The notes under the pieces were generated by a model. It saw nothing but the letters and a program-made list of their open reading frames with translations, did no database searches and was not told the origin of the DNA. From assembly GCA_023150895.1 (NCBI GenBank), contig JAKLJY010000011.1:36129-100128 (forward strand): a stretch of 64,000 nucleotides of DNA, given 5' to 3'. The position numbers and the translations under genes were made by a program. The stretch comes from Myxococcota bacterium (lineage in GTDB: Bacteria; Myxococcota_A; Bradymonadia; UBA7976; UBA1532). The first letter of the stretch is position 1, and each line of letters starts with the position of its first letter. Positions 51,401 to 60,023 of this stretch are shown here, piece by piece.

Positions 51401-52679
51401 CGCAGCGCTCGGAGCCGTCCTGATGGCGACCGCGCTGGCCGCCTGTGGTGACGATTCGGCCGCTTCGGCCGACGGTGCAGGTGGCGCCGATCTCGGTGTC
51501 CGCGAACCGCCGCTGGGCGGCGTCGCGGGCGGGATGGGCGGCGGCGCCCCCGGTGGCAACGGTACCCCCGGCGACGAGAGCGGCGGCGGCTCGGGTGGCA
51601 CGGGCGGCACCGGCGGGCAGGCGACCGGTGGGGTGTCTCCGCCTTCGGGGGGCGACCCGTCGAAGCCCGACCTGGGGTCGAGCCCGGTGGACGACGGCGG
51701 TCCGGCGCCGGTCGCCGATGGCGCCGTTCCCCCCCCGCAGACCGATGGAGGGGGAGCCGCGCCGGACACCAGCATTGTCCCGCCGCCCCCTCCGCCGCCC
51801 CCGCCGGCGGGTGATCCGGCCGCGGACGGGCCCGCCGGTTCGCACGAGGCCGACACGCAGCTCGAACTCCCGGGGGGGGTTCTCCCCCGTCGGGTCGACC
51901 TCCTCATTCGCCGACCGGCCGAGCCGGCCGGGGCGCCCTATCCCCTCGTCGTCCTGAGCCATGGATTTCAGGGCGCCGGGCGGGACTACGCCAGCTTCGC
52001 CGATCGCCTCGCGACCCACGGCTTCGTGGTCATCGCCCCGACCTACGACGGCGGCCTTGCCTCTCGGACGCACGTCGAACTGGCGGACGATGTCGTCGAC
52101 GTCGTGAACTGGGCGCTCGAACAGAACCAGGCAATGGGCAGCGACCTTTTTCACTGGATCGACGCCGAGCACATCGGCGCAGCGGGCCACTCGCGGGGGG
52201 GCAAGCAGAGCTTCTTCGCTGCGCTCATCGACGCGCGCATCGACGCGGTCTTCGGGCTCGATCCCGTGGACAGCGGCCCGCCATTCGCGTTCGACCCGAA
52301 CGCATTTCCGAGCCTCGCGCCCGAGCGGATTGGTGAGCTCACCATTCCGACGGGGGTCGTCGGCTCCGAGCGCGGACCCGAAGGCGCCGTCGCGTGCGCC
52401 CCCGGCGAGGACAACTGGGACGACTACTTCGCCGCCGCACCGAGCCCGGCCTTCGCATGGCTCGTCGCCGGGAGCGGGCACATGGACTTCCTCGACGAGT
52501 GCGGTCTGGCCTGTCTCGCGTGCGCGGCGGGAGATGACCCGGCCTTCACCCGGGACTTCAGCCGGACGACGATGGTCGCGTTCTTCCAGGTGTTCCTCAA
52601 GGGGGAGGCGGCGTATCGACCCTGGCTGGACGGCGACGCCGCCCGGCTCGATCCGCGAATCGAAGTGCAGTCGCGCTGA
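51336..52679 (+). CDS. Alpha/beta-hydrolase lipoprotein (dienelactone hydrolase/chlorophyllase-like)
   Basis: Lipoprotein of 447 residues with lipobox LAAC. About 120 residues of Gly/Pro-rich linker precede the hydrolase core: PLVVLSHGFQGAGRDYASFA (oxyanion region), IGAAGHSRGGKQSFFAALID with nucleophile Ser in GHSRGG, and FAWLVAGSGHMDFLDECG supplying the His. The architecture fits PETase/chlorophyllase-like hydrolases. The start overlaps the preceding gene by 65 bp; ATG 51423 would leave a short signal peptide and cannot be excluded. Substrate unknown. Confidence 0.82.
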   Translation: MNTHVRRTLCRAQASAFGWRSSAALGAVLMATALAACGDDSAASADGAGGADLGVREPPLGGVAGGMGGGAPGGNGTPGDESGGGSGGTGGTGGQATGGVSPPSGGDPSKPDLGSSPVDDGGPAPVADGAVPPPQTDGGGAAPDTSIVPPPPPPPPPAGDPAADGPAGSHEADTQLELPGGVLPRRVDLLIRRPAEPAGAPYPLVVLSHGFQGAGRDYASFADRLATHGFVVIAPTYDGGLASRTHVELADDVVDVVNWALEQNQAMGSDLFHWIDAEHIGAAGHSRGGKQSFFAALIDARIDAVFGLDPVDSGPPFAFDPNAFPSLAPERIGELTIPTGVVGSERGPEGAVACAPGEDNWDDYFAAAPSPAFAWLVAGSGHMDFLDECGLACLACAAGDDPAFTRDFSRTTMVAFFQVFLKGEAAYRPWLDGDAARLDPRIEVQSR

Positions 52680-52750
52680 CGCCGCCTGGCGCTGCGGCGC
52701 GGTGAGTGAACCCGAGGTCGATGAGTCGGCGAGGCCGGCGGAGAAGACGT

Positions 52751-54352
52751 ATGCTGGAGCGGGTCCTGAGAGGTGGCTTGGTGATCGACGGCCGAGGCGG
52801 GCCGGGTGAATGCCTGGACGTCGGCTTGTCTGGGGGGCGCATCGCCGCGATCGCCCCGAATCTGCCCGTCGGCGGCGCTCAGGTCATCGACGTGACGGGT
52901 CGCGTGGTGGCGCCGGCCTTCATCGACGCACACTGCCACAGCGATCTCGGCATTTTCGCCGATCCGACGTTGCTGATGAAGACGGCGCAAGGCGTCGGCT
53001 GCGAGGTCTTCGGACAGGACGGCGTCTCGGCGGCACCGGTTCGCCCGCAGGACGTCGCCCGCGTCCGGCAGGCGCTGGCGGGCCTGGACGGTGACCCCCC
53101 CGAGCTCGTCTGGGACTGGCGGACGGTCTCCGACTACCTCGGCCGACTCGAGCGCCACCCGCGCAGCCTGGATTGCTGCTACCTGGTGCCGCACGGGCAG
53201 TTGCGCCGGGAGGTCTGCGGCGACGAGGACCGGTTCATGACCGATGCCGAGCTCGAGCGATTCCAGGCGGTCACGCGCGAAGCGCTCGAACACGGGGCCG
53301 TCGGGGCGAGCACCGGACTCATTTATCCGCCGTGCTGTTTTGCGGACACGCGCGAACTCCTCGCCCTCGGGGAGGTCCTCGCACGGTTCGGTCGTCCGCT
53401 CGTGGCTCACCTGCGCAGCGAGGGCGACCAACTCATCGAGGCCGTCGAGGAGTTCCTCGATGTCGGCCGCCAGACGGGCTGCCCCCTGCACTTCAGCCAC
53501 ATCAAGGTCGCGGGCAAACGCAACTGGCTCAAGCTCGACGCCATGCTCGACGCGATCGAAGAGGCGCGGACAAACGGACTGACCATTACGGGTGACCAGT
53601 ACCCCTACACCGCCGGCAGCACGATGATGGGTGCGCTGCTGCCTCCCTGGGTCCACGAGGGCGGGGCGCCCGCCGCGGTGGAGCGTCTGGGCGACCCGGC
53701 TCAGCGCGCCCGGATGCGGGCCGAGATGCTGCACGACGGCGTCAATGCCTGGGAGAACTTCTGGGCATGGAGCGGCCCGGAAGGGGTGGTCATCAGCGAC
53801 TTGCCCAGCGGACGGCATCCCGAGTGGGTGGGGCGCGACGTCGGCGACGTGGCTGCCGCGATCGGGATGGACGCGCTCGAGTTCACGCTCGACCTGCTGC
53901 GCGACGAGGCGCTGCGGGTCGGCATGATCAGCCACAACCAGAACGCCGAGGTCGTCGCCCGATTCTGGGCGCGCGAGTGGGTGGGCGGCTGCACCGACGG
54001 TCTGCTCGGGGGCAAGCCGCACCCCCGCACCTATGGTGCCTTCGCCCGCATGATCGCCTGGCTCACGCGGGAGCGGGGCATCACGACGCTGCCTCAGGCC
54101 ATCCGGAAGATGGCGGCGGTCCCCGCGCGCGCGTTCGGGCTTCGCGACCTCGGCACGCTCGAGCCCGGCAAGCGGGCCAACATCGTCGTCTTCGATGCCA
54201 GCCTGATCGCCGATCGGTCGACGTGGGCCGAGCCCCGGCAGTACCCCATCGGGATCGACCTCGTGCTCAACGGTGGCGAGGTGGTCGTCGACGGCGGCCC
54301 CCCCGTCCGCGCGACGGAGGCTCGCCCCGGCGTCGTCCACCGCGCCGGCTGA
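52751..54352 (+). CDS. N-acyl-D-amino-acid deacylase (D-aminoacylase) family protein
   Basis: Cytosolic amidohydrolase of 533 residues, one of two in the window. Metal motif DAHCHSDLGIFADP is intact, unlike its paralogue at 6.8 kb. Further family features: AGFxD-equivalent VGCEVFGQDG, GASTGLIYPP, HLRSEGDQLIEAVEE, LHFSHIKVAG and GCTDGLLGGKPHPRTYG, then LEPGKRANIVVFDASL. ATG 52751 with GGAGAAG upstream is preferred over GTG 52706, which would add an Arg-rich extension. Start and end of the barrel match full-length enzymes. Confidence 0.88.
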   Translation: MLERVLRGGLVIDGRGGPGECLDVGLSGGRIAAIAPNLPVGGAQVIDVTGRVVAPAFIDAHCHSDLGIFADPTLLMKTAQGVGCEVFGQDGVSAAPVRPQDVARVRQALAGLDGDPPELVWDWRTVSDYLGRLERHPRSLDCCYLVPHGQLRREVCGDEDRFMTDAELERFQAVTREALEHGAVGASTGLIYPPCCFADTRELLALGEVLARFGRPLVAHLRSEGDQLIEAVEEFLDVGRQTGCPLHFSHIKVAGKRNWLKLDAMLDAIEEARTNGLTITGDQYPYTAGSTMMGALLPPWVHEGGAPAAVERLGDPAQRARMRAEMLHDGVNAWENFWAWSGPEGVVISDLPSGRHPEWVGRDVGDVAAAIGMDALEFTLDLLRDEALRVGMISHNQNAEVVARFWAREWVGGCTDGLLGGKPHPRTYGAFARMIAWLTRERGITTLPQAIRKMAAVPARAFGLRDLGTLEPGKRANIVVFDASLIADRSTWAEPRQYPIGIDLVLNGGEVVVDGGPPVRATEARPGVVHRAG

Positions 54353-54358
54353 CGCATC

Positions 54359-55336
54359 GTGGCCACCTACGTCGTCGGAGACGTTCAAGGGTGCCATCGA
54401 ACCTTGATGGCGCTCGCGGCCACCGTCGAGTTCGACCCGGCGAGGGGGGACCGCATGCTCTTCGTGGGCGACCTCGTCAACCGAGGCCCGCACAACGCCG
54501 ACGTCCTGCGCTGGATGATGGCGCAGGGCGCGGCGGTCGACGCCGTCCTCGGCAACCACGACTTGCACCTGCTCGCCCGAGCGCGCGGCCTCTCGGACGC
54601 GAAGCGCCGAGACACGCTCGGGGACGTCCTGACCGCTCCCCCGCCGGAACGTGCCGCCCTGCTGGATTGGCTTCGGCATCGGCCCCTCCTCCTCGAGGTC
54701 GCGCTCCCCGACCGAGGTGCCAGGCACTTCGTCCAGGACCCCGACCGAGGTGCCAGGCACTTCGTCCAGGACCCCGACCGAGGTGCCAGGCACTTCGTCC
54801 AGGACCCCGGTACAAGTGCCGGGCATCTCGTCCACGCGGGGTGGCCACCCGGCATGACGCCCGAGGAAGCACAGACCGAGGCTGCGGCGCTCGAAGCGCG
54901 CTTGCGCGGTGGCGGCGTAGATGGGCTCCTCCGGGAGCTGCGGGGCCATCCCGTTCCCTGGAGCCGCGTGCGCGACGGAACGGACACCCGCGCCCGCCAG
55001 CGGGCCGCGCTGCAGGCGTTCGTCTACCTCCGGACCTGTCAGCCCGACGGGACGCCGGATCCAACCTATTCCGGCGCGCTCTCGGACAGACCACCAGGCC
55101 ATGTGGCCTGGTTCGACTTCGACGCGGGCCCGCGCCAAGGGACGACGATCTTCTTCGGCCACTGGGCGGCGCTGGGCCTCTATGCCGGGCGCGGAGTGCT
55201 GTGCCTCGATACGGGGGCGGTCTGGGGGCGTGGGCTGACGGCGCTGCGACTCGAGGACGGCCGACTCTTCACGGTCGACACGGTGGACGCGCTCGCGCAC
55301 GGGCGGGAGGCGGGCAGCGGCGGGCCGGGCCCCTGA
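54359..55336 (+). CDS. apaH: Symmetrical Ap4A hydrolase with repeat insertion
   Basis: Metallophosphatase of 325 residues from GTG 54359. It cleaves diadenosine tetraphosphate to two ADP. Motifs are YVVGDVQGCHRT, LFVGDLVNRGPHNADVLRW and LGNHDLHLLA; the HAGWPP motif and FFGHWAAL complete the active site. Between LLLEVAL and HAGWPP, normally a few residues apart, lie three 11-residue repeats RGARHFVQDPD plus a diverged fourth, read from a different frame of the dispersed repeat. The insertion sits in a loop beside the active site. Confidence 0.9.
   Translation: MATYVVGDVQGCHRTLMALAATVEFDPARGDRMLFVGDLVNRGPHNADVLRWMMAQGAAVDAVLGNHDLHLLARARGLSDAKRRDTLGDVLTAPPPERAALLDWLRHRPLLLEVALPDRGARHFVQDPDRGARHFVQDPDRGARHFVQDPGTSAGHLVHAGWPPGMTPEEAQTEAAALEARLRGGGVDGLLRELRGHPVPWSRVRDGTDTRARQRAALQAFVYLRTCQPDGTPDPTYSGALSDRPPGHVAWFDFDAGPRQGTTIFFGHWAALGLYAGRGVLCLDTGAVWGRGLTALRLEDGRLFTVDTVDALAHGREAGSGGPGP
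54713..54830 (-). repeat. Dispersed-repeat units inside apaH at 33-bp period
   Basis: CGAGGTGCCAGGCACTTCG at 54713-54731, 54746-54764 and 54779-54797, 33 bp apart, then a diverged unit at about 54812-54830. Here the frame is RGARHF, not EVPGTS. Confidence 0.93.
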
Positions 55337-55433
55337 AGTTTCCTCCGGGCGTCCACTGGTCTATGGTCGCAGGGTCAGGGTGCCGAGTCTGCGACCGAGG
55401 CCGGTCGTTGTTTTCCCGTCGCCCGAGTGTGGA

Positions 55434-57035
55434 ATGCCGTCACCCATGTCGATCTCGATTCTGCTCGTGGAGGATAATGCCGACGATGTCGACATCATCC
55501 GTCGGCTCGTGCGCCGCGCCGGGGCGGACTTCCGGATCGATCAGGCCGCCACGGGCGGCGAGGCACTGGAGCTGGCACGGGTGCGCGCATACGACGTCGC
55601 CCTCGTCGATCAGCAGTTGCCGGACACCCGTGGCGAGCAGCTCATCGGGCAGATGAAGGACGCGGTCCCGGAGTTGCCCATCGTCATGCTGACGCGACAG
55701 GGCGACGAGCGATTGGCGGTCGAGGTGATGAAGGCGGGGGCATTCGACTACTTGCGCAAGGACGACCTCGACGCCTCGGTCTTGCACCGCACGGTTCGCA
55801 ACGCAGTGGACCGCGCGCGTCTGCTGCTCGAAGTGCAGCGTGCGAACGACCGCCTCCGCGACTGGGCGATCCGGGACGGGCTGACCGGCCTCTTCAACCA
55901 CCGGCACTTTCAGGAGCTGTTGCGCACCGAGTTTGCCCGGAGCGCGCGCTACGGTCAGGTGCTTGCCTGCCTGATGGTGGATCTCGACCACTTCAAGCAG
56001 ATCAACGACACCTACGGGCACCCCTTCGGCGACGAGGTCCTCAAGCAGGTGGCCAACACCCTGGTCGCGGAAGCGCGAAAGGTGGACATCGTCGCCCGCT
56101 ACGGAGGCGAGGAGTTCGTGCTCGTCCTGCCCAACACGGACGTGGCGGGCGCCCGGATTGTGGCCGAGCGCATCTGCGAGCGGGTCGGTCATCAGCCCGT
56201 GAGCCACGATGGCGTCACCGTCGCGGTCACCCTCTCCGTCGGCGTGGCTACGTCGGACGATCCCCGGTGCTCGACGGAGAACGCACTCGTCAAGCAGGCG
56301 GACGCGGCCCTCTACCGCGCGAAACGAGCGGGGCGCAACCGCGTCTGTCTGGCCATCGAGGCGGCCGGCGGACCGCTCTCGGAGGCGTTGGGCCTCGCAC
56401 CCGTCACGACGGCGGTCCGAGAGTTCGAAGGCGAGGTCCGGCGCCTCTTCCTCGCGACGCTGTCCGGGCTCCTCGGGATGGCCGAGCGCCACGATGGATT
56501 CGGGGAGCACGGAGAGCGGGTCTCGCGGCTCGCGGTCGCCGTCGGGCGGGTCCTGGGTCTCGAAAGCGCGGCGCTCGACGCCCTCCAGGCCGGCGCGCTG
56601 CTGCACGACGTCGGGCGGCTCGCCGAGACGGAGCCCCTCTGGCTCAAACCCGGGCCGCTCTCGGACGAGGAACGCAGCCGCCTCCCGCGGCATTGCCTCA
56701 ATGGGGTCCGTGCCCTCGCTGCGCTGCCGAGCCTCGACCGTGAACGGGAGATCGTCCGGCACCACCACGAGAACTGGGATGGCACGGGGTATCCGGACGG
56801 CCTCGCCGGTGAGCGCATTCCCGTCCTTGCCCGCATCGTGGCGGTGTGCGACGCCTGGGACGCCCTGACCTCGCCCCGACCTTGGCGCGGGCCGTTTTCG
56901 CCGATGGAGGCGATGCGGGTGCTGGACGCGGAACGGGGTCGGCGCTACGAATCCAGGATGGTCGACGCGCTCTCGCGGGTGCTCCGCGAAGGCGATCGGC
57001 AGCTCGCCTCGTTCCACTCGCACCGGGAGCCATGA
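55434..57035 (+). CDS. Response regulator with GGDEF and HD-GYP domains
   Basis: Signalling protein of 533 residues. Receiver domain residues about 5-125 (ILLVEDNADDVDIIRRL, Asp in DVALVDQQLP). A GGDEF domain follows (DGLTGLFNHRHFQELLRTEF, VDLDHFKQINDTYGHPFGD) with the active-site form YGGEEF. Then an HD-GYP-type domain (LLHDVGRLAE and NWDGTGYPDGLAGERIP). Both synthesis and hydrolysis of cyclic di-GMP could be carried. ATG 55434 or 55446 is possible. A TATGGT box lies at 55362-55367. Overlaps the next gene by ATGA. Confidence 0.88.
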   Translation: MPSPMSISILLVEDNADDVDIIRRLVRRAGADFRIDQAATGGEALELARVRAYDVALVDQQLPDTRGEQLIGQMKDAVPELPIVMLTRQGDERLAVEVMKAGAFDYLRKDDLDASVLHRTVRNAVDRARLLLEVQRANDRLRDWAIRDGLTGLFNHRHFQELLRTEFARSARYGQVLACLMVDLDHFKQINDTYGHPFGDEVLKQVANTLVAEARKVDIVARYGGEEFVLVLPNTDVAGARIVAERICERVGHQPVSHDGVTVAVTLSVGVATSDDPRCSTENALVKQADAALYRAKRAGRNRVCLAIEAAGGPLSEALGLAPVTTAVREFEGEVRRLFLATLSGLLGMAERHDGFGEHGERVSRLAVAVGRVLGLESAALDALQAGALLHDVGRLAETEPLWLKPGPLSDEERSRLPRHCLNGVRALAALPSLDREREIVRHHHENWDGTGYPDGLAGERIPVLARIVAVCDAWDALTSPRPWRGPFSPMEAMRVLDAERGRRYESRMVDALSRVLREGDRQLASFHSHREP

Positions 57036-57478
57036 GCCCATACCAACCCTTGCCCGGCGCGTTCGAAATCCTCCTCGTCGAGGACGACGAGAACGACATC
57101 CGCATCACGGAGCGAGCCCTGGCCCGCAGCGCGATGTCCGCCCGCATCGAGGTCGTGCGCGACGGCCAGGCCGCGCTCGACTATCTGCAGCACAAGCCGC
57201 CGTACGAGCGACAGCGGCGTCCGAATCTGGTGCTGCTCGACATCAGCCTGCCGAAGGTGAACGGCATGGACGTCTTGCGTGAGGTCAAAGCCGATCCGAC
57301 CCTGCGCTCGATTCCCGTGCTGATGCTCACGACGTCCTCGCGGGCCGAAGACGTCGCGACGGCTTACGCACACGGGGCCAATGGGTATGTCTGCAAACCG
57401 ATCCACTTCGCCCGATTCGTCGAGGTCATCGCCGATCTGAGCGTTTATTGGGGCAAGGTGGCGTTGTTGCCGACATGA
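57032..57478 (+). CDS. Single-domain response regulator (Rcp1-like)
   Basis: Receiver protein of 148 residues. Acidic pocket EDDEND, phosphoacceptor Asp in LVLLDISLPKVNGMDVL, Thr/Ser in LMLTTSSRAED and Lys in CKPIHFARF. The spacing matches Rcp1-like regulators that partner phytochrome or hybrid kinases. It overlaps the preceding gene by ATGA and the hybrid kinase follows 49 bp downstream, so the three form one signalling unit. Confidence 0.88.
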   Translation: MSPYQPLPGAFEILLVEDDENDIRITERALARSAMSARIEVVRDGQAALDYLQHKPPYERQRRPNLVLLDISLPKVNGMDVLREVKADPTLRSIPVLMLTTSSRAEDVATAYAHGANGYVCKPIHFARFVEVIADLSVYWGKVALLPT

Positions 57479-57527
57479 CCGCGCAGCGGCACAGACGACC
57501 GTCTCGGGCGGGGGAGAGACTGCGACC

Positions 57528-59681
57528 ATGAGCATCGATCTCGGCGTCGCGCCCGGCGCCATTCTGATTGTCGACGACGACGAGGACCACCTCGCCTTGC
57601 TCGCGCAGCAGCTGACGGGTCAGGGGCACCGCATCCAGACGCTGAGCGACCCGTTCAAGGCGCTCGACGCACTCGCGCGGTCCACGCCGGACGTCGTCTT
57701 GCTCGATCAGCGGATGCCCGGATTGTCGGGGCTCGACATCTGCCGCCGCATCCGGGCCTTGCCGGATCACGAGTTCCTGCCGGTCATCTTGTTGACCAAC
57801 GACGCCTCGCTCGACGTCAGCGCCGCGGCGGTGGCCGCCGGTGTGAACGACTTCCTCGACAAGTCGGCGCCGAGCGAGATCCTGCGCTTGCGAATCACCG
57901 CCGCGTTGCGTGCCAAGCGGCTCGCCGATCTGGCCGCGCGTCGGTTCGAGGAGCAGTCGTATCTCGCCCGCGTCGCCGAAGATCTCGCCAACTCCCTGGC
58001 CGAGGACGCCCTGCTCGCCACGGCCGCGCGGGCCATCGGGCGGTTCGAGGTCTCGGCCCTGTACGTGATCGTCCTCTCCGAACAGGAGCGACCGCAGCTT
58101 CTGAGCTTCGGCGTCGATCCGGTCGAGATCGACCGGGAGCGGCTCGACACCTTGCTGCACCTCGCTCAGAGCGCGCTGCGGACCAACCTGCATCCGGACG
58201 AAGTGGCCCTCCAGCATCTCCCGGTCGATTGGCCGCCGAGCGTGGGGCGGCCGCTCATCCACCGGGTCCTGCGTGCCAATCCGCGGCCCCGGGTGTGGCT
58301 GGCCATCGAGCCGACGCACCCCCTCGACGACGACGAACTCCGCCTCTTCGATGCGGTGACCGATCGGCTCGCCGCGCCGCTCGAAAACGCGCGCCTGTAC
58401 GCGAAGGTCTCCGCGGCACACGAGGAGATCGCCGCGACGCTCGAGAAACTGCGGCAGGCCCAGGCCTCGCTCGTTCATACCGAGAAGATGGCCAGCATCG
58501 GGCAGCTCGCCGCGGGTGTCGCACACGAGATCAACAACCCGCTCGCCTTCGTGATCAGCAACCTGAACGTGCTGCGCGAGTACGCCCGCGACCTGGCACA
58601 GATCGTGCGCTTCTATCGGCGCGAGGTCCGTTCCGACGGCACGCACCCCTCGACGCTCGACCCCGAGTTCCTGATCTCGGACCTCGAGAGCCTGATCTCC
58701 GAGTCCCTCGAGGGGAGCAACCGCGTCCACGGAATCGTCAAGAATCTCAAGAGTTTCGCCCACAGCGGCACCGGCACCTACGAAGAGGTCGAGGTCCAGT
58801 CCGCCGTCGAGAGCACGCTGAACCTGCTCGGCGGCGAGCTGAAACAGCGCTGCGTCGTCTACCGGGACATCCAGCCGGTCTCCAGCGTCCGGGGAGACCG
58901 GGGCAAGCTCAATCAGGTCTTCCTCAACCTCATCGTGAACGCGAGCGAGGCCATCCCGACGGGGCGCGAGGGGCGGCTTTGGGTGCGTCTCTTCATGGAG
59001 AGCAACGAGGTCGTCTTCCAGGTGGAGGACAACGGCACGGGCATTCCGCCGACCGTGCGGGCCAAGATCTTCGAACCGTTCTTCACGACGAAGGCGGTCG
59101 GCCGTGGGACGGGCCTCGGCCTCGCGATCACCGACGAGATCATCCGGCAACACGGCGGTCGCATCACGGTGGACACCGAGGAGGGGCGGGGAACGACGTT
59201 CACCGTCCGCCTCCCGGCCCGGGATACCCGGCCGATGCCCTCCATCGAGCTGCACGCCCCACCGGACGATCCGACGGCGGTGGCCCTCTTCATCGACGAC
59301 GAGCGGTTTCTCCTCAACGCGTTCAAGCGGGCCTTCGGCAAGTCGTCCCAGATCCGGCTCGCGCAAGGGGGCGAGGAGGGCATCCGCCTGCTCGAGGAGC
59401 ACCCGGACGTCGACGTGGTCTTCTGCGACCTGCTCATGCCCCGCGTCAGCGGCATGGAGGTCTATCAGTGGGTCTGCGAGCACCGACCCGACCTCGTCGA
59501 CCGCTTCGTGATCCTGACGGCCGGGGCCAACGACGACAAGTACCGCGAGTTCCTGCAGACGACCCGGCTCCCGGTCATTCACAAGCCGTTCTCGGTGCAC
59601 GAAGTTCAGGAGACCATCAACCGCTGCGCGCGTCGGCCGAAGGGCGGGACGGCGGGGTTGCCCGCGCGGCCTCACCAGTAG
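57528..59681 (+). CDS. Hybrid histidine kinase: receiver, kinase, receiver
   Basis: Cytosolic sensor kinase of 717 residues. N-terminal receiver (LIVDDDEDHLALLAQQL, Asp in VVLLDQRMPGLSG), a GAF-like region (residues about 155-290), then HisKA with the phosphorylated His in AAGVAHEINNPLAFVISNL. HATPase motifs: LNLIVNASEA (N box), DNGTGIPPTVR (G1), GTGLGLAI (G2). C-terminal receiver (ALFIDDERFLLNAF, Asp in VVFCDLLMP). No membrane helix. GGGGGAGAG precedes the ATG by about 10 bp. Converges with the ferredoxin gene, the last 10 bp overlapping. Confidence 0.9.
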   Translation: MSIDLGVAPGAILIVDDDEDHLALLAQQLTGQGHRIQTLSDPFKALDALARSTPDVVLLDQRMPGLSGLDICRRIRALPDHEFLPVILLTNDASLDVSAAAVAAGVNDFLDKSAPSEILRLRITAALRAKRLADLAARRFEEQSYLARVAEDLANSLAEDALLATAARAIGRFEVSALYVIVLSEQERPQLLSFGVDPVEIDRERLDTLLHLAQSALRTNLHPDEVALQHLPVDWPPSVGRPLIHRVLRANPRPRVWLAIEPTHPLDDDELRLFDAVTDRLAAPLENARLYAKVSAAHEEIAATLEKLRQAQASLVHTEKMASIGQLAAGVAHEINNPLAFVISNLNVLREYARDLAQIVRFYRREVRSDGTHPSTLDPEFLISDLESLISESLEGSNRVHGIVKNLKSFAHSGTGTYEEVEVQSAVESTLNLLGGELKQRCVVYRDIQPVSSVRGDRGKLNQVFLNLIVNASEAIPTGREGRLWVRLFMESNEVVFQVEDNGTGIPPTVRAKIFEPFFTTKAVGRGTGLGLAITDEIIRQHGGRITVDTEEGRGTTFTVRLPARDTRPMPSIELHAPPDDPTAVALFIDDERFLLNAFKRAFGKSSQIRLAQGGEEGIRLLEEHPDVDVVFCDLLMPRVSGMEVYQWVCEHRPDLVDRFVILTAGANDDKYREFLQTTRLPVIHKPFSVHEVQETINRCARRPKGGTAGLPARPHQ

Positions 59682-59950
59682 TCGGCCCGAACGCGGCAGT
59701 CTCCGGCGATGCGGCAAAGACACGCGATGCGGTAGGCCGCAGGTGCGGGCAGGGTGGCGAGCAGGCGGGTCTCCCCGGGCGTCGGCGGGCTGACCTCGCC
59801 CTCGACCCGCAGGCGACAGGCGACGCACACGCCGCGCCCCCGGCACGCGTATCCGATGGGTCGCCCCGCTCGCAGCGCCGCGGCGAGCAGCGTGCACCCC
59901 ACGGGGACCTCGAGGCGGGCGCCATCCGGCAGGAAAGTGACCCAGGGCAT
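59672..59950 (-). CDS. Plant-type [2Fe-2S] ferredoxin
   Basis: Electron carrier of 92 residues. The cluster signature is CRGRGVCVAC, a CxxxxxCxxC-like arrangement with the distal Cys in RIACLCRIAGDC. The beta-grasp pattern (VTFLPDGARLEVPVGCTLLA, then GYACRGRG) is clear. Partner enzymes are not encoded nearby. The tail is positively charged, unlike many acidic ferredoxins. Converges with the hybrid kinase gene. Confidence 0.85.
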   Translation of the reverse strand: MPWVTFLPDGARLEVPVGCTLLAAALRAGRPIGYACRGRGVCVACRLRVEGEVSPPTPGETRLLATLPAPAAYRIACLCRIAGDCRVRADYW

Positions 59951-59988
59951 GGGGCCAGTCTCGCAGGGACCGGGCGCCGCGGGCCAAC

Positions 59989-60017
59989 TTGCACGGCGCG
60001 GCCGGTTTCCCTATGGT
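59989..60017 (+). promoter_or_regulatory. Strong leaderless promoter for the lamin-tail lipoprotein
   Basis: TTGCAC (59989-59994), exactly 17 bp, TATGGT (60012-60017), then 6 bp to the GTG start at 60024. Transcription would begin at or beside the initiation codon. Confidence 0.55.
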
Positions 60018-60023
60018 CCGCGC

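Noticed and set aside
52424..55300. Long minus-strand open frame opposite the D-aminoacylase and apaH genes
   Set aside because: No domains, and it runs antisense to genes with complete catalytic motifs.
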